Positions 26,998-34,875 of a stretch of 64,000 nt of DNA are shown in pieces. The notes under the pieces were generated by a model. It saw nothing but the letters and a program-made list of their open reading frames with translations. It ran no database searches and was not told the DNA's origin. A program made the position numbers and the translations under genes. The DNA is taken from contig CAYZTR010000008.1 in the NCBI GenBank assembly GCA_964481575.1, positions 1 through 64,000 of the forward strand. The letters are read 5' to 3'. Source of the stretch: UQRS01 sp964481575 (lineage in GTDB: Bacteria > Bacillota > Clostridia > Oscillospirales > Acutalibacteraceae). Positions within the stretch are counted from its first letter, which is position 1. Each line of letters starts with the position of its first letter.

Positions 26998-27127
26998 CCA
27001 AATGACCAGAGGTTTGGTAGGCTTTCCATGTCCCTTATTATACACAAAACTGGACTTGCGAAAATAACCAAAATAAAAAAATTACATATAACCAGATCTT
27101 GACAGCCTTTCTGTGTTCCTTTATACT
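26994..27127 (+). promoter_or_regulatory. MocR gene promoter with ATAACCA repeats
   Basis: TTGACA (27099-27104) and TATACT (27122-27127) are 17 bp apart. The heptamer ATAACCA occurs at 26994, 27064 and 27088 in the same orientation; the last lies 5 bp upstream of the -35 box. MocR-type regulators usually bind direct repeats at their own promoter, so these are operator candidates. Confidence 0.6.
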
Positions 27128-27203
27128 GTTCTTTGTAGAAGTCGGAATAATGGGATCGTGTTTGATGTAAGCTGGTGATCCGCAGAGAGGGGACCTGTTC
27201 TAT

Positions 27204-28595
27204 ATGCTAACTTATTCTATGGAAAAAACCGGTGGTCTTCCCATGTATCAATATTTATATCGTTGTATCCGGGAGGATATTTTGTCCGGTAAGCTGAAAG
27301 AAGGGGAGCGGCTGCCTTCCAAGCGGTCTCTGGCAAAAAATTTAAATATTTCTGTGATTACAGTGGAAAACGCTTATGCACAGCTGGCGGTGGAGGGGTA
27401 TATTAATCCACAGGAAAAACGAGGCTATTTTGTCGCAGCTGTGGAGCAGGTCATAACGCCGGCTCGTCGCTTATCTGCGGAGCCTGTATCTATACAGGAA
27501 AAGGCTACCCCATTTATGGATTTTTCCTCCGGTACGGTGCCAAGCGAAACCTTTCCTTTTACTACCTGGGGACGGCTGCTGCGTGAGGTAATTTCCCGGG
27601 AAAATAATCAAAAGCTTTTGGGTGCTGCAGATGGCTGCGGTGTTTTGGAATTGCGGCAGGCCATTGCAGATCATTTGTATGCGTTTCGGGGCATGGCTGT
27701 TTCTCCTGCACAAATTGTGGTGGGTGCTGGAACAGAATATTTGTATCAGCTGTTAATTCAGTTGTTGGGCAGGGAACATCGTTATGCTGTCGAAGACCCC
27801 GGTTATGCCAAGATTCGAGATATTTATGCAGTCGGGGATGTGCAATGCCATGCCATCCCCTTGGATGATTCTGGTATGCGGGTGGATCTTCTGCGGAACA
27901 GCGGCGCCAGTGTCGCCCATATTACTCCTGCGCACCATTTTCCCACAGGCATTGTTATGCCGGTTGGTCGTCGGCAGCATTTATTGCAGTGGGTGGAGGA
28001 AGGCGACCGATTCATTGTTGAGGATGATTATGACTGTGAATTTCGGATTGGTAGTCGGCCTGTTCCCACACTGCAGTCTGTAGATACTGCTGGCAGAGTC
28101 ATCTATATGAACACATTTACCAAAAGTCTGGCTCCTTCTTTCCGTATCAGTTATATGATTCTTCCGCCGGCGCTGATGGAGCGATTTCAGGAAAAGTTGG
28201 GGTTTTACGCCAATACCGTTTCCAATTTTGAGCAATATACTCTGGCTGCATTCATTGGAAAGGGCTATTTTGAAAAACATATCAACCGAATGCGGGTCTA
28301 TTATAGGGAGAAGCGAAATCGGGTATTTGCTGCTATGCGGGAAAGCCCCTTGGCAGATCGAATGCTGATTCGTCCCGATAAGGCCGGAATGCATTTTCTG
28401 GTAGAATTTGCTACCGATCGGGATGATCTTTCGGTGGTTGCTGCGGCGGAAGCTCAGGGGATCCGGATCTTCCCGCTTTCCCATTATTATGCGGATCCTT
28501 CTGCCGCACCTGCACATATCTTTGTGATGAATTATTCCAATATTTCCGTAGAGCGATTGCCTGAGGCTTTATGCCGTCTGGCCAGAGTCTTATGA
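27204..28595 (+). CDS. MocR-family regulator (GntR DNA-binding plus aminotransferase-like domain)
   Basis: 463 residues. Residues 10-75 form a GntR winged helix (LYRCIREDILSGKLKEGERL, PSKRSLAKNLNISVITVENA). A fold-type I PLP-dependent aminotransferase domain follows, with QIVVGAGTEYLYQLLI, FIVEDDYDCEFRIG and the PLP-lysine motif YMNTFTKSLAPSFRISYM. Such proteins sense PLP or amino-acid derivatives and regulate a neighbouring gene. Here the next gene encodes a YczE-like membrane protein, the same pairing as ycxD-yczE in Bacillus. GAGAGGGGA precedes the ATG at a somewhat long distance; an ATG at 27222 is an alternative start. Confidence 0.92.
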   Translation: MLTYSMEKTGGLPMYQYLYRCIREDILSGKLKEGERLPSKRSLAKNLNISVITVENAYAQLAVEGYINPQEKRGYFVAAVEQVITPARRLSAEPVSIQEKATPFMDFSSGTVPSETFPFTTWGRLLREVISRENNQKLLGAADGCGVLELRQAIADHLYAFRGMAVSPAQIVVGAGTEYLYQLLIQLLGREHRYAVEDPGYAKIRDIYAVGDVQCHAIPLDDSGMRVDLLRNSGASVAHITPAHHFPTGIVMPVGRRQHLLQWVEEGDRFIVEDDYDCEFRIGSRPVPTLQSVDTAGRVIYMNTFTKSLAPSFRISYMILPPALMERFQEKLGFYANTVSNFEQYTLAAFIGKGYFEKHINRMRVYYREKRNRVFAAMRESPLADRMLIRPDKAGMHFLVEFATDRDDLSVVAAAEAQGIRIFPLSHYYADPSAAPAHIFVMNYSNISVERLPEALCRLARVL

Positions 28596-28611
28596 TTCTA
28601 GAGGTGTTATC

Positions 28612-29250
28612 GTGAGATTTTTCATTCGATATTTTCATGCTCTGGGCAAACGCCGCCTGGTAATTTGCTCTATTGGGGAAGTGGTGATGTCTCTGGGCAT
28701 TGCTGTCTTTTCGATTGCCGCTATGGGTGTAGATCCTTATAACGGTATGGGTATGTCTGTGGCTGTCTTGATCCCTTTTCTTTCCTATTCCTTATTTATG
28801 GTGATTTTGAATCTGCTGCTGCTATGCTTTCAAATCTGGAAAAAAAGAAATACCATTGGATACGGAACGGTGATCAATGCGTTTTTGACTGGGTATTTGG
28901 TGACCTTTTTCAGCAAGGTTATTGAAACTTGCTTCGGTGTACCCACGGGCTTTCCTGTTCGTTTGGTTCTGGTGCTTTTCAGCGTAATATTGACAAGCTT
29001 GGGTGTTGCAATGTATATGGGGCCGGAATGCGGTGTTGCTCCTTATGATTTTTTGGCTATATATTTGGAACAGCGCTTTTCTCTCCCGTATTTTCCTTGC
29101 CGAATGCTGACGGACGGTTTTTGCGTGTTGGTTTCCTTGCTTTGCGGCGGCTTAATTGGTTTGGGGACTTTATTGTGCGCTTTGGGTTTGGGCCCGTTTA
29201 TTCAGTTTTTTCGCAACCGTTTTGTACTCCCTTTACTGAGCGCTGAATAG
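28612..29250 (+). CDS. YczE/YitT-like integral membrane protein
   Basis: 212 residues from a GTG with AGAGGTG upstream. Five or six hydrophobic helices. The pattern GEVVMSLGIAVFSIAAMGVD followed by PYNGMGMSVA is typical of the YczE/YyaS/YitT family, membrane proteins of unproven role. It lies 16 bp after the MocR gene and should be co-transcribed with it. The pairing suggests transport or modification linked to PLP or amino-acid status, but this is inference. Confidence 0.88.
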   Translation: MRFFIRYFHALGKRRLVICSIGEVVMSLGIAVFSIAAMGVDPYNGMGMSVAVLIPFLSYSLFMVILNLLLLCFQIWKKRNTIGYGTVINAFLTGYLVTFFSKVIETCFGVPTGFPVRLVLVLFSVILTSLGVAMYMGPECGVAPYDFLAIYLEQRFSLPYFPCRMLTDGFCVLVSLLCGGLIGLGTLLCALGLGPFIQFFRNRFVLPLLSAE

Positions 29251-29294
29251 ACATCACCCTTTTGATTTCCAACATAATACTTTTTGTGCTGTTG

Positions 29295-29323
29295 TTGACT
29301 TTTTACGACATTTGTATTATTAT
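29295..29323 (+). promoter_or_regulatory. Promoter for the CapD-like gene
   Basis: TTGACT (29295-29300) with TATTAT (29318-29323, 17-bp spacer), overlapped by TATAAT at 29321-29326. Confidence 0.65.
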
Positions 29324-29367
29324 AATGTTAGTTTCATTAAGCTAGTTTAATTGGTGAGAGTTTACGA

Positions 29368-31308
29368 TTGTTTGGAGTGTTAGATGTGCCGGAGAATCAC
29401 AAAGGATCTGTCAGTACTGCGAAACTGCTTCGTGTGATATTTTTGGCTGTTTGCGATGCAGTTATTGTAAATATTGCTTCCTTTTTATCCGTTTTCTTTC
29501 GTTATAACTGTAGTCTTTCGGATATGATGCAAGTGGGAATGGTGGAAAATTTTATCTCTTTTATTCCTGCCCTTTCCATTCTTACGCTTTTGGTGTATGC
29601 ACTGCTTGGTTTGTATAACAGCCTTTGGATCTATGCTGGCACTCGGGAAGCTGTTCAGATTGTTTTAGCAGCGATTGCCGTCTCTGTTCTTTTTTTTGTA
29701 ACCAGTCAAGCCTTCAATCGTGAGATTCCCAGGGGTTCCTATTTCATCTTTCTGTCATTATTGTTGCTTTTCACTTTGTTATCCCGATTTTCGTATCGCA
29801 CCCTTCGCAGCTTTAAATCCAGGAATTTTATGTGGCGTCGGGCGCATTCCAATGCCGTCCGAGTGATGATTATCGGAGCCGGATATGCCGGCAGTGCCTT
29901 GATCCAGGATATTAACAACAGTATGGGATTGACGGACAGCAGACCTGTCTGCGTGATTGACGATGATCCTGAAAAGATTGGCAAGATGATTCACGGTGTC
30001 CGGATTTACGGAGACCGGTATTCTATTCCTAAGGCTGTAGAAAAATTCCAAGTGGATGAAATCATTTTTGCTATTCCATCCATCTCCAATGAGGAAAAGG
30101 CAAAAATTCTTTCTATCTGCCGTGATACCAATTGTCAGTTGAAAACCCTGCCTGATATTTATCAACTGTTGAACGGTGAAGTCAATATGACTGCTGTTCG
30201 TTCTGTTGAAATTGATGATTTGCTTTCTCGTGAATCCATTAAGGTAGATCTGGATAGTATTATCGGTTACATTTCCGGTAAAGTTGTGATGGTGACTGGC
30301 GGCGGCGGTTCCATTGGTTCCGAGCTGTGCCGGCAGATTGCAAAAGCTGCGCCGAAACTGCTCATCATTTTGGATATTTATGAGAATAACGCTTATTCCA
30401 TTCAAATGGAACTTCAGAGGAATTATCCGGAAGTGGAGATGGTTACTTTAATTGCTTCGGTTCGGGACAGCAAACGCATGAATCAGATTTTTGCCAAGTA
30501 CCGTCCCGAAATTGTTTATCATGCTGCCGCCCATAAGCATGTGCCTCTCATGGAGGACAGTCCCAATGAGGCGGTCAAGAATAATGTATTTGGTACCTTG
30601 AAAACCTGTGCAGCCGCAGATCAGTATGGGACAAAACGCTTTGTTTTGATTTCTTCTGATAAAGCTGTGAACCCTGTCAATGTTATGGGATGCACCAAGC
30701 GGATCTGTGAAATGATTATTCAGTCTTATGACCGTCGTTCTTCCTGCGATTTCGTTGCAGTTCGCTTCGGTAATGTGCTAGGCTCCAGTGGCAGTGTGCT
30801 TCCGCTATTTAAGCAGCAAATTGCCAGCGGCGGTCCGGTTACTGTAACCCATCCGGATATTATTCGGTATTTTATGACCATCCCTGAAGCTGTTTCTCTG
30901 GTTCTGCAAGCTGGCGCCTATGCAAAAGGAGGAGAGATCTTCGTTTTGGATATGGGAAAACCGGTCAAAATACTAGATTTAGCCAAAAATTTAATTCGGT
31001 TGTCCGGCTTTACACCGGATGTGGATATGCCCATTGTGTTTACCGGTTTACGACCCGGTGAAAAACTTTATGAAGAAATGCTGATGGAAGAAGAAGGTCT
31101 TTTAGAAACAGAGAATAAATTGATCCATATCGGAAAACCCATCGAATTTAATGAATCCGTTTTTTATGAACAGCTGGATCATCTATATCAGGTAATGATG
31201 GATGATTATGTTGACATTCGGGCTCTGTTGTCCGAAATCGTATCTACATACATGCCGCAATATCCTTCTGCATCGAAGCTGGTTCATAATACGAAAAAAA
31301 CTAATTGA
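29368..31308 (+). CDS. Membrane-bound nucleotide-sugar epimerase/dehydratase (CapD/PglF type)
   Basis: 646 residues from a TTG at 29368 with GGTGAGAG 7 nt upstream. Four N-terminal transmembrane helices (about 20-125) precede a CoA-binding-like Rossmann domain (VMIIGAGYAGSALIQDI, about 167). The catalytic SDR domain begins near 305 (GKVVMVTGGGGSIGSELCRQ), with SSDKAVNPVNVMG near 430 in place of the usual Tyr-x3-Lys. This is typical of UDP-GlcNAc 4,6-dehydratases such as PglF and CapD, which make precursors of modified amino sugars. It lies next to the polysaccharide locus and probably feeds it, but it has its own promoter and is separated by a tRNA gene. Confidence 0.92.
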   Translation: MFGVLDVPENHKGSVSTAKLLRVIFLAVCDAVIVNIASFLSVFFRYNCSLSDMMQVGMVENFISFIPALSILTLLVYALLGLYNSLWIYAGTREAVQIVLAAIAVSVLFFVTSQAFNREIPRGSYFIFLSLLLLFTLLSRFSYRTLRSFKSRNFMWRRAHSNAVRVMIIGAGYAGSALIQDINNSMGLTDSRPVCVIDDDPEKIGKMIHGVRIYGDRYSIPKAVEKFQVDEIIFAIPSISNEEKAKILSICRDTNCQLKTLPDIYQLLNGEVNMTAVRSVEIDDLLSRESIKVDLDSIIGYISGKVVMVTGGGGSIGSELCRQIAKAAPKLLIILDIYENNAYSIQMELQRNYPEVEMVTLIASVRDSKRMNQIFAKYRPEIVYHAAAHKHVPLMEDSPNEAVKNNVFGTLKTCAAADQYGTKRFVLISSDKAVNPVNVMGCTKRICEMIIQSYDRRSSCDFVAVRFGNVLGSSGSVLPLFKQQIASGGPVTVTHPDIIRYFMTIPEAVSLVLQAGAYAKGGEIFVLDMGKPVKILDLAKNLIRLSGFTPDVDMPIVFTGLRPGEKLYEEMLMEEEGLLETENKLIHIGKPIEFNESVFYEQLDHLYQVMMDDYVDIRALLSEIVSTYMPQYPSASKLVHNTKKTN

Positions 31309-31326
31309 AATTTCTCACAATAGTGC

Positions 31327-31355
31327 TTGACAATTTCATCTACCCATGCTATAAT
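31327..31355 (+). promoter_or_regulatory. tRNA-Val promoter
   Basis: TTGACA (31327-31332) and TATAAT (31350-31355), 17-bp spacer: a perfect consensus promoter 12 bp before the tRNA. Confidence 0.9.
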
Positions 31356-31367
31356 ACTTTCTGTTGT

Positions 31368-31444
31368 GGAGGATTAGCTCAGCTGGTTAGAGCGCCTGCT
31401 TCACACGCAGGAGGTCACTGGTTCGAGTCCAGCATTCTCCACCA
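31368..31444 (+). tRNA. tRNA-Val (anticodon CAC)
   Basis: 77 nt including an encoded CCA. The acceptor stem GGAGGAT pairs with ATTCTCC. The D arm is GCTC/GAGC, the anticodon stem CCTGC/GCAGG with loop TTCACAC (anticodon CAC at 31402-31404, valine), and the T arm carries the TTCGAGT loop. The outermost T-arm pair is an A-C mismatch. A perfect promoter and a terminator flank it, so it is a single-gene transcription unit. Confidence 0.97.
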
Positions 31445-31482
31445 AAAACCCGCTTTAGGCTTGGCCTAGAGCGGGTTTTTTG
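31445..31482 (+). terminator. tRNA-Val terminator
   Basis: AACCCGCT pairs with AGCGGGTT, extended by an inner TAGGC/GCCTA, followed by a T run directly behind the CCA end. Confidence 0.9.
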
Positions 31483-31493
31483 TATAACGAAAA

Positions 31494-31512
31494 CCACGCG
31501 ATAGTCGCGTGG
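31494..31512. other. GC-rich hairpin, possible IS200/IS605-like end remnant
   Basis: CCACGCGA and TCGCGTGG form a perfect 8-bp stem with a 3-nt loop. Short subterminal hairpins of this kind mark ends of IS200/IS605 elements. No transposase is present. The remainder of the gap to the recombinase gene (31513-31723) holds no gene. A weaker CGGGTAA/TTACCCG stem at 31683-31711 ends on the recombinase ribosome binding site and could limit its translation. Confidence 0.35.
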
Positions 31513-31723
31513 CTCAAAAGAGGTTAACCGATGAGCAAAATCCTCTGTATGTGTTAGAATAGTAAAGACCTACCAGTCAAACTAAAACACAAACGGAGGA
31601 TTTATAAACGAAAATAGAAGAAATTGATGATGTTTTCTACATAAAATTATACTGATAATTTCTAAATCATACTTTTCCTTTTCGGGTAAAATATAAGAGA
31701 AAAATTACCCGGAGGTAAATACA

Positions 31724-32566
31724 ATGGAAAGAGTCTTAACACAAAGCAAAATTCAAAACTTTTACACTTGGCTGAAATTCGAAGAAAAGAGCAAAAACAC
31801 CATAGAAAAGTATATTCGAGATGTATCGGCATTTATGAAATATCTCGGCGATGCCGGTGTTACAAAGGAAACTGTTGTCAGTTACAAGGATAAGCTCATT
31901 GCCGAAGACTACGCCGTGAGAAGCATCAATTCAAAGCTTGCTTCACTGAACAGTCTGTTTGTCTTTCTCGATTGGGCGGACTTAAAAGTAAAGTCTATTA
32001 AACTCCAACGTCAGATATACTGTCCGGAAGAAAAGGAACTGACTAAGGCAGAGTATATACGCCTTATAAACGCCGCAAAACAAAAAAACAATGAGCGCTT
32101 AAATCTTCTGATGCAAACCATTTGCAGCACAGGTATCCGGGTAAGTGAACTTCAATTTATTACGGTCGAAGCAGTAAAGTGCGGGCAAGCGGTTGTTTCA
32201 CTCAAGGGCAAAACAAGAACGGTGTTTATTGTCAAAAAACTGAGACAAAAACTGCTACGCTATGCAGCAGAGCAGAAAATAACATCGGGAGCGATATTTA
32301 TAACTCGTAATGGAAAGCCAGTAAATCGCACGAACATTTGGCGAGAGATGAAAAATCTCTGTAAGCAGGCAGAGGTAAACCCCAACAAGGTGTTTCCGCA
32401 CAATCTTCGTCACCTGTTCGCCCGTACCTTTTACAGTATTGAGAAGGACATCGCCAAACTCGCAGATATTCTCGGTCACAGCAGTATCAATACCACGCGC
32501 ATTTATATTATTACCACTGCCGATGAGCACCGCCGCCGTATGGAAAAGATGCAGTTAATAATTTAA
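31724..32566 (+). CDS. Tyrosine site-specific recombinase (XerC/D-like), probable inverton switch enzyme
   Basis: 280 residues, GGAGGT 8 nt upstream. Residues 1-95 are a SAM-like core-binding domain (FYTWLKFEEKSKNTIEKYIR). The catalytic domain has Arg in CSTGIRVSEL, Lys in LKGKTRTV, the His-x-x-Arg box in FPHNLRHLFAR, His in LGHSSINTTR and the nucleophile Tyr in RIYIITT, so the active site is complete. Its length and lack of an arm-type N-terminal domain fit a simple invertase rather than a phage integrase. The gene ends 22 bp before a segment bounded by perfect inverted repeats that contains a promoter, so it most likely inverts that segment. Its codon use is more AT-rich than that of the housekeeping genes. 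Confidence 0.9.
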   Translation: MERVLTQSKIQNFYTWLKFEEKSKNTIEKYIRDVSAFMKYLGDAGVTKETVVSYKDKLIAEDYAVRSINSKLASLNSLFVFLDWADLKVKSIKLQRQIYCPEEKELTKAEYIRLINAAKQKNNERLNLLMQTICSTGIRVSELQFITVEAVKCGQAVVSLKGKTRTVFIVKKLRQKLLRYAAEQKITSGAIFITRNGKPVNRTNIWREMKNLCKQAEVNPNKVFPHNLRHLFARTFYSIEKDIAKLADILGHSSINTTRIYIITTADEHRRRMEKMQLII

Positions 32567-32588
32567 AGCCGCCAAATGACAGGCGGCT
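32567..32588 (-). terminator. Leftward terminator-like hairpin beside the inverted repeat
   Basis: AGCCGCC and GGCGGCT form a 7-bp stem with an 8-nt loop. On the minus strand it is followed by TTTAAATTATT. It lies between the recombinase stop codon and the left inverted repeat, so it would stop transcripts that leave the invertible promoter leftwards. Confidence 0.55.
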
Positions 32589-32610
32589 ACAACATAATTG
32601 TAATTATGTT
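32588..32610 (+). repeat. Left inverted repeat of invertible segment (IRL)
   Basis: 23 bp beginning TACAACATAATTGTAATTAT. Its exact reverse complement is at 32842-32864. The site is itself a near-palindrome: arms AACATAATT and AATTATGTT around a central GT, the form expected of a tyrosine-recombinase crossover site. The asymmetric centre (GT here, AC in the right copy) fixes the orientation. Confidence 0.9.
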
Positions 32611-32658
32611 TTTAAAAACAGATACAAATAAACATAATACATATCATCTATTTATTGT

Positions 32659-32687
32659 AGTATATCATAAATTTCTGGAACAGTCAA
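32659..32687 (-). promoter_or_regulatory. Invertible sigma-A promoter, now pointing left
   Basis: On the minus strand TTGACT (plus coordinates 32682-32687) and TATACT (32659-32664) are exactly 17 bp apart. Transcription would start near 32652 and run towards the recombinase gene as antisense. Confidence 0.8.
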
Positions 32688-32748
32688 TCATTTTAAGAAA
32701 GAAAAAAAGTGATTTGAGTTAGAATTTGTAAAATAAGTACAACAATTA

Positions 32749-32801
32749 AGCCTTTTCGTAGATTCAAAAGTTACGAGATCGAAAAGGCTGTGCTTTTTTT
32801 T
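32749..32801 (+). terminator. Rightward terminator inside the invertible segment
   Basis: AGCCTTTTCG pairs perfectly with CGAAAAGGCT, followed within 4 nt by eight T residues. In the present orientation it insulates the polysaccharide genes from read-through of the recombinase gene. Confidence 0.88.
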
Positions 32802-32841
32802 GATTATCGCCTTGTTGGTGAAGACGATTTTTAATGAATAC

Positions 32842-32864
32842 AACATAATTACAATTATGTTGTA
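32842..32864 (-). repeat. Right inverted repeat of invertible segment (IRR)
   Basis: Exact reverse complement of 32588-32610. It lies within a longer perfect palindrome (32837-32868) with 15-bp arms GAATACAACATAATT around a central AC. Confidence 0.9.
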
Positions 32865-32900
32865 TTCAGAGAAAGCCGGGTCATTACAATGGAGGTTTAA

Positions 32901-32996
32901 ATGAAGAAAGATTTATTTGAAATATTAAAAAACAGCGTTGGATGTACATATATTTCAGATCTGAAGTTTGGCTTTACAGATCATAAGTACCGATAG
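32901..32996 (+). CDS. 31-residue reading frame right behind the inverton, probably a truncated gene
   Basis: The ATG follows a strong GGAGG. The product starts MKKDLFEILKNSVGCTYISD and ends after 31 codons. The well-formed start and the abrupt end shortly before the WbsX remnant at 33046 suggest the N-terminal stub of a longer protein whose remainder was lost in the rearrangement. It would be the first gene transcribed in the ON orientation. No family recognised. Confidence 0.5.
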   Translation: MKKDLFEILKNSVGCTYISDLKFGFTDHKYR

Positions 32997-33045
32997 TCTT
33001 ACAATCATTGGAATTTACGGATTTCTTTCTTAAGGAGTTTTCGGA

Positions 33046-33398
33046 TTTGTAATATGAATCGAGACTATTTGGAGATATTAGCCGATGTAGAACAAAAGTG
33101 GATCTGAACTGACAGAGAATACAGTGTTCCATATTATCCCCATGTTTCAATTGGCTGGGATAATAACCCTCGTTTTCATAATTACCAGAATTATATTTGC
33201 AAGAACAATTCTCCGGAAAATTTTGAAAAGGGACTTCGTATGGCAAAAGCTTATTTGGAAGCCCATCCAGTCCTGCAACCTTTGGTGACTATTAATAGTT
33301 GGAATGAATGGACTGAGACCAGTTATCTTGAGCCTGATAATATTTATGGATATGGTTATCTGGATGCAATAAAACGCGTTTTTGTAGATGAGCCATGA
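33046..33398 (+). pseudogene. 3' fragment of a WbsX-like gene
   Basis: The frame matches the last about 117 codons of the intact gene at 33759-34874, but the 5' two thirds are missing. A CGA codon has become TGA at 33105-33107, and other substitutions are scattered. It is part of a 0.7-kb direct repeat. It cannot give a functional protein. Confidence 0.9.
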
Positions 33399-33399
33399 G

Positions 33400-33507
33400 A
33401 TGACGATTTACAGGTTATTAACTCTTGTTATTTTAGTGTTGCTAATTGCCATGAAAGTGCGTTTTAAATATCGCGTACAGGTGTGTTGCCGGAATGACTA
33501 TTATTAA
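33400..33507 (+). CDS. Possible 35-residue membrane peptide (left copy)
   Basis: The ATG lies just after the WbsX-fragment stop. The product (MTIYRLLTLVILVLLIAMKV...) has one hydrophobic helix and a basic Cys-containing tail. The copy at 34876 encodes the same peptide, with one silent change and a different stop codon. There is no clear ribosome binding site, so expression would depend on coupling to the upstream gene. Confidence 0.3.
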   Translation: MTIYRLLTLVILVLLIAMKVRFKYRVQVCCRNDYY

Positions 33508-33613
33508 AAAAAATTGTTGAAAAAGGCAGTATTTGGTTGCGAAGCTAGTGAATAATAACAATAATACTACTCCAAATTAAGCGCATTTTTACTTTGAAGA
33601 TGCTTGAATTATA

Positions 33614-33642
33614 TTGACTAATTTTTTGTTATGTTGTAGAAT
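33614..33642 (+). promoter_or_regulatory. Promoter in repeat, left copy (for the WbsX-like gene)
   Basis: TTGACT (33614-33619) and TAGAAT (33637-33642), 17-bp spacer, followed by a leader of about 110 nt before the ATG at 33759. Confidence 0.7.
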
Positions 33643-33758
33643 ATAAGGGAAAATTATAGTTGGTATACTCTGTCTCTGCTGCTTTATTGCGTTATCAGTA
33701 AAAAGTGAACATCTTTTTATATGTGATTCCTCAAGATTCTTAGAAATGGGGTAGCCAA

Positions 33759-34874
33759 ATGAATCAAAAATATGATGTTGCAGCATATATTTGGCCTGCT
33801 TATTCCGGACAGGATTCCAGAAATCATATCTTTTGGCCCGAAAAAATGGGTGAGTGGCAAACTGTTAAGAATTCACATCCGAAATCATCGGAATATTTTT
33901 GGAATCGGAAACCTTTATGGGGATATGTAGACGAGGCGGATCCCAAAGAAATGGAGCGACAGATTCGGGTGGCCACCCATTATGGTGTGAATGTTTTTAT
34001 TTATGATTGGTATTGGTATGATCACCGCCCTTTTCAGGAGAATTGTTTGAACGATGGATTTTTGAAGGCTTCGAATTGCCAGGATATGCGCTTCTATTTG
34101 ATGTGGGCGAATCATAATGCAAATCAGTATTGGGATATCCGTCTGTCTGATGATCCTGAGACGGTTGTTTGGGATGGTAAGGTTGACAGAGCACAGTTTG
34201 ACGTGATTACGAACCGAATCATTCGTTGTTATTTTTCCCAGGCAAACTATTATAAAATCGCCGGAAAACCTGTATTCATGATTTATGATATTAATAATTT
34301 GATACAGGGGTTAGGAGGCTTGGCGGAGACTCTGGAGGCGTTGGAAGATTTCCGTGCTAGAACGATTGCAGCCGGATTTCCTGATTTAGAATTACAAATG
34401 ACGGTGTGGCATGAAAATTGCCTGAATTTTAGTGGCTTTGACGGCAATCGCACAGGCAGTACTAAGGATTTTGTCAACTTTCTGCGTTTTAACAGTATTA
34501 CGCACTATCAGTTTGTCCATTTTTGTAATATGAATCGAGACTATTTGGAGATATTAGCCGATGTAGAACAAGAGTGGATCCGAATTGACAGAGAATACAG
34601 TGTTCCATATTATCCCCATGTTTCAATTGGCTGGGATAATAACCCTCGTTTTCATAATTACCAGAATTATATTTGCAAGAACAATTCTCCGGAAAATTTT
34701 GAAAAGGGACTTCGTATGGCAAAAGCTTATTTGGAAGCCCATCCAGTCCTGCAACCTTTGGTGACTATTAATAGTTGGAATGAATGGACTGAGACCAGTT
34801 ATCTTGAGCCTGATAATATTTATGGATATGGTTATCTGGATGCAATAAAACGCGTTTTTGTAGATGAGCCATGA
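33759..34874 (+). CDS. WbsX-like glycan enzyme (GH99-like fold)
   Basis: 371 residues; GGGG precedes the ATG. The start DVAAYIWPAYSGQDSRNHIF, the block GVNVFIYDWYWYDHRPFQEN near residue 90, KIAGKPVFMIYDIN near 170 and the end TINSWNEWTETSYLEPD are characteristic of WbsX proteins. These have a GH99-like domain and occur in O-antigen and capsule clusters, often next to glycosyltransferases. The chemistry is not settled; a glycosyltransferase or endo-glycosidase role has been proposed. It has its own promoter and is the first intact gene after the invertible segment. Confidence 0.88.
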   Translation: MNQKYDVAAYIWPAYSGQDSRNHIFWPEKMGEWQTVKNSHPKSSEYFWNRKPLWGYVDEADPKEMERQIRVATHYGVNVFIYDWYWYDHRPFQENCLNDGFLKASNCQDMRFYLMWANHNANQYWDIRLSDDPETVVWDGKVDRAQFDVITNRIIRCYFSQANYYKIAGKPVFMIYDINNLIQGLGGLAETLEALEDFRARTIAAGFPDLELQMTVWHENCLNFSGFDGNRTGSTKDFVNFLRFNSITHYQFVHFCNMNRDYLEILADVEQEWIRIDREYSVPYYPHVSIGWDNNPRFHNYQNYICKNNSPENFEKGLRMAKAYLEAHPVLQPLVTINSWNEWTETSYLEPDNIYGYGYLDAIKRVFVDEP

Positions 34875-34875
34875 G

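Larger units (their letters stand above)
32588..32864. other. 277-bp candidate invertible promoter segment (inverton), OFF orientation
   Basis: The stretch is bounded by perfect 23-bp inverted repeats, lies directly behind a tyrosine recombinase gene, contains one strong promoter facing left and one strong terminator facing right, and contains no gene. As drawn, transcription into the polysaccharide genes is blocked. After inversion the promoter would map to about 32765-32793 and fire rightwards through the right repeat into the reading frame at 32901 and the genes beyond. Confidence 0.8.
33046..33749 (+). repeat. Left copy of 0.7-kb direct repeat (WbsX tail plus spacer and promoter)
   Basis: It matches 34522-35213 closely (offset 1476 bp at the left edge) with small indels in the spacer. 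It contains the WbsX 3' end, a 35-codon reading frame and a promoter. Similarity is clearly broken at the left border (33046) and fades just before each following start codon. Confidence 0.9.
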
